From Molanna angustata (taxonomy: Eukaryota; Arthropoda; Insecta; Trichoptera; Molannidae): a DNA stretch of 64,000 bases. Below the pieces are notes generated by a model. It did no database searches. It had not been told where the DNA came from and saw only the letters and a list, made by a program, of their open reading frames with translations. The stretch spans positions 3,384,036 through 3,448,035 of the forward strand of contig OY754987.1 of NCBI GenBank assembly GCA_963576475.1. Reading direction: 5' to 3'. Both the position numbers and the translations under genes were made by a program. Shown piece after piece: positions 57,150 through 64,000 of the stretch (position 1 is the stretch's first letter; every line of letters begins with the position of its first letter).

Positions 57150-59175
57150 TTACTTAGTTTACTTTTTGTATGGCTACGGCTTTTCCTGCGCCTTTGGCTG
57201 CGTCATTGAGTAGTTCCCTTCTACACTCTTGGATCCCGTTCGGCCAGCCACTTCACAGCTTCTGGAGTCGCCCTATGGATGTCCATCCAGTCTCCTTCAT
57301 ACCTCCGTATCGGGCACTCCTCTACTAGATGCTGGATAGTTTGGCTTCTTGCTCCACAGTCACATTCTGGAGAATCCCTTTTTCCCCATTTCCACATTTG
57401 GTAGTTACATCGTCCTTGACCTGTACGAATTCTGTTTTGCTGAATCCAAACTTTTCGGGGAAAGTTATAACCTGGGACCCTTCCGTTAGGGTCTAGAATA
57501 ATATGTTTGTTTAATACCAGGTCTGAATCATTCCACCTCTCTTTCCATGCTCTAGGCAAGTTGAATTCGCCGAGTAGCTTCGACCAAACAGGCTTTCTGG
57601 ACTTCAGTCGTTGTCTTGGTGGACGGAATATATCTTGAAATGCGGGAATTGCGGGATTCTTTTCAATCTTAGCAAGTTCTCTAGCTGTAGCCTGGCTCCT
57701 GCGCAAATCAGGAGGAGCAATGTTCGAAAGCACAGGGAGCCAAGGGAGTGCAGTTGGCCTTACGCATCCGGTGATTGTCCTCATTGTTTTATTTAATTCG
57801 GCATCAAGGGTTTTGCAATGGACGCTTCTCTCCCACACTGGTGCGCAGTACTCCGCCGCACTATAAACGAGAGCAACCGCTGATGTACGCAGCACTTCAG
57901 CAGTGCTGCCCCAAGTTGTTCCGGTGAGCTTCATAATTATGTTGTTCCTAGCTTTCACTTAGTTTTTTAACGCTTACAAGTGTGGACCGTAAGTTAGTGA
58001 CCTATCAAGTTTTACTCCGAGATACCTAGGATTACGGTCGTTTGGGACAATTTCATCACACATGAAGATATTTAGTTCCCTGTCTGCTTGTTGGTTGTTA
58101 AGGTGCAGAGTTGTCGCAACTGTCTTTCTAGGGTTCGGCTTCAGGTGCCATTTCTCGAAGTATTTTTGCATAATCTGTAGGTCAGTATTTAGAACGGGTT
58201 CCAATTCATCAAAGGTTTTTGCATGTGCCACGATCGCTATATCATCTGCATAAATAAACTTTCTTGACTTGGTTTTAGGGATATCTGCTGTATACATGTT
58301 GAAGAGCATTGGGGATAAAACTGACCCCTGAGGTTATCCATTTTGGAGTATTCTCTTTCTACTGACCTCTCCCCTTAAGAAAACTCTGATGCTCCTGTTC
58401 GACAGCATATTGTTTAAGAGGGTTATAAATGCTTTGTTCTTAATCATACCCAATGTCTTAGCAGAAGGCCTCCTTTTCATACCGTGTCATAGGCCGCTGT
58501 CAAATCCAGCAAGACTAATCCAGTCTTTTCTCCTTTTTGGAAACCATTTTCAATGTGGGTAGTCAGTGCCAGTACTTGTTCGCAGGTGCTTCGACCTTCA
58601 CGGAAACCGGCCTGTTCCACTGGGAGGTGAGGTTCCACGAGCGGGGCCATTCTATCCGCTAAGATTCTCTCAAACAATTTATACACAACTGAGAGTAAGG
58701 CTATATATAGGTCTGTAATTTTTTGGATCATCTGCGGTTTTTCCGGGTTTCAGGATTGCTATGACCTTAGTTTGTCGCCACGATTTTGGTATCTTTCCAG
58801 TAAGTATCACTCGGGTAAAAAAGGTTCCAATCCAAGCCACTGCTCTCCCTCCTAGATGTTTAAGGAACTCTGGCAGAATACCATCTATGCCTGCTGCCTT
58901 TCCACACTTCATCTTTCCCATTGCCCTATTCACTTCTTCAGCTGTCACCTCGCTAGTTATAAGGTGGGAATCAGGACACGCATCTAGTTCCTTTTTCAGA
59001 TGTTTTTTCAAGTGCTTGCTTTGAATTTTTGAGGGTTTAATGTTTGAGGTTTCGAAGATATTATTTGCTATCTGATTTGGTGTCACGGCGGGTTCTCTTT
59101 TCGCTGGAGGGGCAGCACCCAGTTTTCTCAGCAGGGACCAGCAGGGATCGCATCCTTCAAATTCTATTATCGTTT
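57150..59175 (-). mobile_element. Jockey-like LINE, most of RT, frameshifted (family L-C)
   Basis: Minus-strand frames in order: 'CWSLLRKLGAAPPAKREPAV', 'MGKMKCGKAAGIDGILPEFL' (RT 1), 'IPKSWRQTKVIAILKPGKTA' (RT 2), 'ERILADRMAPLVEPHLPVEQ', 'AGFREGRSTCEQVLALTTHI', 'GLVLLDLTAAYDTV' (motif A), 'PQGSVLSPMLFNMYTADIP' (motif B), 'KFIYADDIAIVAHAK' (motif C, YADD), 'PRYLGVKLDRSLTY' (motif E), 'QNRIRTGQGRCNYQMWKWGK' and 'CDCGARSQTIQHLVEECP'. Frame changes and stops between 58310 and 58730 and at 57958-57974 inactivate it; the endonuclease is missing. It lies in an intron of the divergent Osiris-like gene, on the same strand. Confidence 0.93.
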
Positions 59176-59389
59176 ACTGGGCCAAAAATCTTTCTCAGGA
59201 TTTTTCTTTCAAATATGAAGTTGCTTTTTCAGCGCCCTTGTCCAATCCAAATTATTATTATTGCTATTTTCGTCTCTTTTTGTTTAGACTCAGCATACAG
59301 ATTTTTACGCGACGACAAGTCTGAGTAGAGTTTTATCTAGGTACATATAAGGTTCTTTTTTTAGGTCTAGTGGTTCTTTTTTTTATATT

Positions 59390-59570
59390 TACAGAGGTGG
59401 GGATTTCTGGAGGGACAAGATACATTCTGCGACTGCGGAGAGGAACAGGATAGCGCCCATCTACTAATATGACCACAAATGAAGACGACTTGAACAGTGA
59501 ACGACAAGGCGATATCCATCGCCGCCTATTGGAGTGGCAAGGTCCGGACCCGTAAAGTAAGTAAGTATCT
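59390..59570 (+). mobile_element. Family L-B LINE 3' terminus fragment
   Basis: 'FCDCGEEQDSAHLL' followed by a stop, then 'TCCGGACCCGTAAAGTAAGT', the L-B type end. Confidence 0.75.
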
Positions 59571-59735
59571 TAAAAGGATTTTTGTTTTCCTTGTTAGACC
59601 ATAATAACACCTATTGTCAGCAGCCAGACATGCCTTAACTTCAGTGCTGCAGTAATTTTCATAGGCTACGATAGCGCCTAGATAGCAAAACGAGTCAACC
59701 GATTCCATTGTATGTGTTTCCACATCAATAGGACG
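59571..59735 (-). mobile_element. RTE-like LINE fragment
   Basis: Minus translation 'ETHTMESVDSFCYLGAIVAY' and 'EVKACLAADNRCYYGL' is like the motif-E region of RTE polymerases ('YLGS.V....'). Short and decayed. Confidence 0.6.
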
Positions 59736-59842
59736 CAGGTTATCATTGTGCGGTGGCTTTTTGGATAAATATTTTGTTTTTGCTATGTTAAAGGTCTACA
59801 AACTCATTCTTTTTACGTGTTATTAAATCTAAATATACTTAC

Positions 59843-60095
59843 AGACATATTTTGAAGTAACGTGTAAAGACTCATGAGTATTGACGTTGTCGACACAATC
59901 AACGCTTTCTTGGCAACAATCACGACTGCGAAGTAGAGAATCCCAACAGTGAACAGGAGAAAGTATTTGACAATGACCAAGAGTGTCAGTATTGTGGCGA
60001 CCATCCTGTCATTTTTGACGGAGTTGGTCAATTGTGGGACAGCGACTGGATTGAATATCTGTCTGGACGTCTCTGCCGCATATTCGGGAAAACTT
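59843..60095 (-). CDS. Divergent Osiris-like (DUF1676-like) gene, internal exon
   Basis: The acceptor 'CTTTGATTTTTCAG' and donor TCT|GTAAGTAT bound 253 nt. The first base completes an Arg codon left by the exon at 62130-62383; then 'SFPEYAAETSRQIFNPVAVP', 'QLTNSVKNDRMVATILTLLV', 'IVKYFLLFTVGILYFAVVIV', 'AKKALIVSTTSILMSLYTLL', ending phase 0. The long hydrophobic stretch followed by KALIVS..SILMSL parallels the KALLIGKLALVLSAI segment of the Osiris protein at 5.9 kb. An integral or secretory-pathway membrane association is inferred. The family call comes from pattern, not alignment. Confidence 0.72.
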
Positions 60096-60249
60096 CTGAA
60101 AAATCAAAGAATCATTTTACTTCATATTGTGTTGATTCAGGGGCGACTAAAAGATACGATGTCAAATATCAATCTAACAACCAATCAATTACAGTTGCCA
60201 CGTCCTGGAGACGTTACGGTATATTGAAGAAAATAATGAAATGAAGTGG

Positions 60250-60445
60250 AATACAGGACATCGTTCGATGGAGTAGATCCAGAAGAAGACATTGGAGGGA
60301 CCACGTAGCCAGGATGGACAGTGATAGACTTGTATATATATGTAGCAGCGAACGAAATTCCTTCTGGCCGCCGCCTACCCGGTAGACCACCCAAGAGATG
60401 GAAGGATAGCTGGACTTCGTCATCCCAGGAGGCATATTTTCTGAA
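60250..60445 (+). mobile_element. RTE-like LINE C-terminal fragment
   Basis: Plus frames: 'RSRRRHWRDHVARMDSDRL' then out of frame 'GRPPKRWKDSW', as in RTE termini. It lies inside the intron between exons 60095 and 62130. Confidence 0.65.
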
Positions 60446-60509
60446 GAACAGACCGACCAGGTCTACTAAATGAAGAAGAAAAAGAAGATGAAATGGGGTG
60501 TAATAGTCC

Positions 60510-60598
60510 CCATTATTTGAGATGTACTATGTACTTTAATATATGTTATTTTCATACAAAATTAAATTATCTATTTGGGGTGTTTCGGCGTTTTTCAA
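60510..60598. repeat. Dispersed repeat split by the Helitron-like element, left flank
   Basis: Matches 285-355 ('caaaattaaattatct', 'ggtgtttcggc', 'ttttttc'). The right flank continues at 61715. Confidence 0.6.
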
Positions 60599-60669
60599 TC
60601 TATATTATAAATTTGAATGTTTGTATCTATGTATCTATGTATGTATCTATGTATGTGTTGAATGCGCTC

Positions 60670-61150
60670 CTAAACCGCTCATCCGATTGCGATGAAACTT
60701 TGGTGAACTGTCGAGAGTATACCAGGTATGGTTTCTGGATCAAAAAATTTTAACTTCTTCTTCTTCTTCATCGAGTTTTAGGTCATTTACCTATGAAGGT
60801 GGACTATCCTGGGAACCGTTCATCCGATTGCAATTAAACTTTGGTAAATTGTCGATCGTATGCCCGGGATGATTTCTGAATTTAAAATATTTTCTTCTTC
60901 TTCTTCATCGGGTATCAGGTCATTTTACATATGAAGGTGGACTAACCTGAGAACCGTTCATCCGATTGCAATGAAACTTTGGTGAATTGTCGAGCGTATG
61001 ACGGGATAGTTTCTGGATTAAAAAATTTTTCTCCTTCTTCTTCTTCATCGGATATCAGGTCATTTTACCTATGAAGGTGGACTATCCTGGGAACCGTTCA
61101 TTCAATTTCAATGAAACTTTGATGAATTGTCGAGTGTATGACCGGGACCT
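60670..61150 (+). repeat. Four ~140-bp tandem repeats
   Basis: 'ATCCGATTGC' type starts at 60681, 60822, 60960 and 61100, with 'GTTCATCCGATTGCAATGAA', 'CTTCTTCTTCTTCATCG' and 'ACCTATGAAGGTGGACTA' in each unit. Confidence 0.88.
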
Positions 61151-61153
61151 ATT

Positions 61154-61633
61154 GAAGGGACGGGAGCTAATGAAGGGACGGGAGGTAATGAAGGGACGGG
61201 AGGTAATGAAGGGACGGGAGGTAACGAAGGGACGGGAGGTAACGAAGGGACGGGAGGTAACGAAGGGACGGGAGGTAACGAAGGGACGGGAGGTAACGAA
61301 GGGACGGGAGGTAACGAAGGGACGGGAGGTAACGAAGGGACGGGAGTAACTGAAGGGACGGGAGTAACTGAAGGGACGGGAGTAACTGAAGGGACGGGAG
61401 TAACTGAAGGGACGGGAGTAACTGAAGGGACGGGAGTAACTGAAGGGACGGGAGTAACTGAAGGGACGGGAGTAACTGAAGGGACGGGAGTAACTGAAGG
61501 GACGGGAGTAACTGAAGGAACGGGAGTAACTGAAGGAACGGGAGTAACTGAGGGAGGTACTGAAGGGACGGGAGGTACTGAAGGGACGGAAGGTACTGAA
61601 GGGACGGGAAGTACTGAAGGGATGGGAGGTATT
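61154..61633 (+). repeat. 18-bp minisatellite, about 27 units
   Basis: Units change in blocks along the array: GAAGGGACGGGAGGTAA(T/C) for about the first ten, GAAGGGACGGGAGTAACT for the next dozen, then one 12-bp unit and four GGTACT units. The 195-codon minus ORF of [12 protein letters not shown] repeats is a by-product. Confidence 0.95.
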
Positions 61634-61714
61634 GAAGAGTCTGAAGCGACGGGTGGTTATGGAGGACAATTTTTAATTATACAGGCAATACGAAGTTTGC
61701 CGGGTGTTCACTAG

Positions 61715-61870
61715 TAGTTTTATAAATATTGGGAAAATAGGCAGTTTAACACAGAAATTTGTCATATAAAAAATGTTCTGCTTTATTAACTTAAATAATT
61801 AGAAATTGTGGAACTTGTTCATATAAACCAATTTGAGATACGTATTGTTTTTGACCATATTTAGAAATGT
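61715..61870. repeat. Dispersed repeat, right flank of the Helitron-like insert
   Basis: Continues the 285-500 repeat: 'ttttataaa.attggg', 'aaataggcagtttaac', 'aaatttgtcat'. Confidence 0.6.
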
Positions 61871-62128
61871 CATGTCTCCTACTTACTCTACAGTTTTAAT
61901 ACCAATAACAGACAATATCATTGGTTTACTCCTAATCCAAAGTTACCGGGTTCTTTCCCGGTGGAAACACAGTTTTAAATAGTGTTTCCAGTCTGGTTCT
62001 GTAAGACGATAAATATCACAAACAGACATTTTGTTTTTTTTTTGTCTGGAAGAAAAGACAGTCCTGCGACGAAAACGTACGATTTAAACTACATGTATTT
62101 TGTTTTATAACTAATATAATATGACTTG
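61871..62128. other. Intron sequence
   Basis: 61930-61990 has 'tttcccggtggaaacacagttt', resembling a decayed SINE 2 body. Otherwise nothing. Confidence 0.4.
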
Positions 62129-62129
62129 C

Positions 62130-62383
62130 CTTGAAATTTTTTGAAGATCAAAATTGAAGTGTCTCCTTGTTAGGAATTGTCCAGCCTCGCCCACGACGTA
62201 GTTCACTAAGAAATGTTGTCTCTCGGCCAAGGATCTAGAATGATCCATTATTTGTTCGACCACTTCGTTGTCTAATTTAAAAGATCGACTAGTACCGTTT
62301 TTGTTATCGGGCAAGTCCAATGTCACGCCGTTGGCTACTTTTAATGACTTTCTATTGAAAAAGTCACGAAATACTCTGAATGC
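62130..62383 (-). CDS. Divergent Osiris-like (DUF1676-like) gene, first visible exon
   Basis: The acceptor 'GTTTCTTTGTTCCAG' opens a 254-nt exon: 'AFRVFRDFFNRKSLKVANGV', 'TLDLPDNKNGTSRSFKLDNE', 'VVEQIMDHSRSLAERQHFLV', 'NYVVGEAGQFLTRRHFNFDL', 'QKIS' and 2 nt of the next codon. It ends at a GC donor (CAAG|GCAAGT), the consensus form for GC-AG introns. 'LKVANGVTL' and the 'FL..HFNFDL' end parallel 'FDITEGVTVV' and 'FLDTHKINVEL' of the 5.9-kb Osiris protein. The signal peptide and cysteine part must lie upstream, beyond 64000. Confidence 0.72.
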
Positions 62384-62399
62384 CTGGAACAAAGAAACA

Positions 62400-63006
62400 G
62401 ACGAAAAATATTAATGACTAATAATATAATTGATAAACAATTGTTATTGTTACAAAGAGACTGATGGAGTGATGACTCATAAGAGATCAAAAAGGCGGGT
62501 ACGCTGAAATATTTTGTTTGTTAATGCTATGTACCTACCAAAACAAAATATAGTGACAACTAAATAGCATGGTTGATTCATGTAATCAACTGTTTTTTGT
62601 GCACAACTAGACTATACAGTTTGTACTGTACGGATGAACGATACAATATATTTGTTAGACGTTAAACTCCAGTGTATAAGAGTGCTACAGAACAGGAGTG
62701 GAGTAGGAAAAGAAAAGCCTATATCTTGCAATGGACAAATTTAGGTTGATGATTTTTATATATTTTTTTTATATTTTTCATTTGTTTGGAAACTTAACAG
62801 CTATATATTTATAATACTTAATTTCAAATGAGAATACAAAATAAATAGCCAATTATAAAGTTTCACATATTTAAATTATTATACATTATTAATGTTGGGT
62901 AGTCATTGTAAGATGGTGAGTGTATGTGGGGGAAAGGGAAGGGTAATGGATATAGGAAAGCGTTGATAAGGAAGGGATGAATGTTTAAGGAAAGTAGGTT
63001 TGATTT
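62400..63006. other. Intron of the divergent Osiris-like gene
   Basis: AT-rich, no exon recognised; the lower part is probably 3' UTR of the LINE that follows. Confidence 0.4.
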
Positions 63007-64000
63007 TTAACCAGTAATATTACCAATAACTGCGCGTAATTGGCGTTTCATCGATGTCTGTGTGGAGTTAAATATATCAGGTTGGGGGTCAAGACTATTG
63101 TAATAATTTAAGCATCTGTTGACATAATTATTCTGTGCGTAATTTGTTCTGCAGTATGGTGTATAGAAAAGGTGATTTTGGCGTGTTGTTTTCATGGGGC
63201 AGTTGAAAGAAATTTTTTGGAGTAGGTAAGAGCTGTCTACAAGGTTATTAAGTATTTTATAAAGCAGATAGACATCGGATATCTTTCTTCTTTTTTCAAG
63301 TGATATAAACCCATGTAATTTTAAAGATTGGTCATAATCATGGCGGTAAATTTTTTTTCTAAAATTAAGCGTTTTAACAAACCTTCTCTGAATCCTCTCA
63401 ATTCTGTCGATGTGAATATTGTAACTAGGGCTCCATACGGTTGATACAAACTCCAAATGACTTCTAACGAAGGCATTAAATAGAAGAACTAGCGAGGTTG
63501 TTTCTTTGAAGGATTTGGTTATTCTTTGTATGAAACCCAAGTTTCTGTAGCTTTTATTTACGACAGAATCAATATGAGGAATAAATGATAGTTTGTTATC
63601 AAGGATAACGCCTAGGTCACTCGCTTCGAGTTTTTGCGACAATATATTATTATTAATAGTGTAGTGAAATTTAATTACATTTCTGCTTCTACTGAAACTC
63701 ATTGAGAAACATTTATTTATATTTATATATAATTGATTTTTTTCACAGTAGCGAAAAAGGTTATTTAAATCCTGTTGTAGCAGTGAGCAGTCATGTGTAG
63801 ATGAGATTTGTTTATATAATTTACTGTCGTCGGCAAAAATAATTATTTCAGAGGTAGCTATGCATTGTGTTATGTCGTTAATGTAGATCAGGAAAAGCAA
63901 GGGACCCAGGTGAGAACCCTGCGGTACTCCGGAGGGAATTGGAACAAAACACGATTGGAAACCTTTGGCGGCTACTGCTTGTGATCTATTTGTTATATAG
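63007..64000 (-). mobile_element. CR1/Jockey-like LINE, intact frame running off the window
   Basis: An uninterrupted minus frame from the right edge to 63007: 'YITNRSQAVAAKGFQS', 'SGVPQGSHLGPLLFLIYIND' (motif B), 'EIIIFADDSKLYKQ' (motif C, FADD), 'SDLGVILDNKLSF' (motif E), 'SHLEFVSTVWSPSYN', 'IDRIERIQRRFVKTLNFRKK' and 'MKRQLRAVIGNITG' then stop. Related to the LINE at 26201-27748. No frameshift is visible, so it is young or still intact. It sits in an upstream intron of the divergent Osiris-like gene, on the same strand. Confidence 0.93.

Larger units (their letters stand above)
60599..61714 (+). mobile_element. Non-autonomous Helitron-like element
   Basis: It starts TCTATATTATAA after an A and ends CTAG before a T, the canonical Helitron TC...CTAG ends at an A^T target. 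A small hairpin (GCAATAC/GTTTGC with one bulge, 61685-61699) lies about 12 nt before CTAG. The uninterrupted site exists at about 285-500. Inside are four repeats of about 140 bp and a 27-unit, 18-bp minisatellite. No Rep/helicase coding. Confidence 0.78.

Noticed and set aside
61082..61669. 195-codon [12 protein letters not shown] repeat protein on the minus strand
   Set aside because: It is entirely the 18-bp minisatellite inside a Helitron-like element.

Overview
This is an AT-rich eukaryotic window, almost certainly from a moth or butterfly. That inference rests on an Osiris-family gene, a dense mixture of RTE-, Jockey/CR1- and L2-type LINE remnants, tRNA-derived SINEs whose 3' tail matches a LINE 3' end, Helitron-like and foldback elements, and GT-AG introns with long T-rich acceptors. 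No prokaryotic gene organisation, CRISPR array, rRNA or functional tRNA gene was seen.

Only two host genes have good support, both on the minus strand. The first (5883-6737) is a complete, single-exon, GC-rich Osiris (DUF1676) gene with a TATA box. The second (54018-62383) is the 3' part of an intron-containing gene whose two upstream exons look like a divergent Osiris protein. Its three exons join in frame across a GC-AG intron and a GT-AG intron, and its last exon ends just before an AATAAA. Its 5' exons lie beyond the right edge. Osiris genes form a conserved insect cluster, so the window probably lies in or beside that cluster, heavily expanded by transposons.

A third gene-like locus (24684-25559, minus) is a broken THAP-domain gene. 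Its two exons join in phase, but it carries a 7-bp tandem duplication, a second frame change and an internal stop. A heat-shock-element/TATA/splice-donor arrangement at 40868-41079 (plus) looks like a promoter with an untranslated first exon, or a lone LTR; no coding sequence can be tied to it.

The rest is repeats. 0-5.5 kb: CA and TTTA microsatellites, a SINE, RTE fragments. 7.8-14.5 kb: MITE and LINE tails, a 24-bp minisatellite, a large dispersed repeat, two LINE 3' ends. 16-22 kb: foldback MITE, several SINEs, LINE and RTE ends. 22-24 kb: repeat families with 309-bp and 146-bp tandem duplications. 26-33.6 kb: a 5'-truncated LINE with target-site duplication and two head-to-head RTE ends. 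36-48 kb: inverted repeats, a nested L2 insertion with target-site duplication, foldback elements, perfect palindromes. 49.5-54 kb: very AT-rich, nearly featureless. 54-64 kb: the second gene, with LINEs in its first visible intron, a Helitron in the other, and another LINE running off the right edge.
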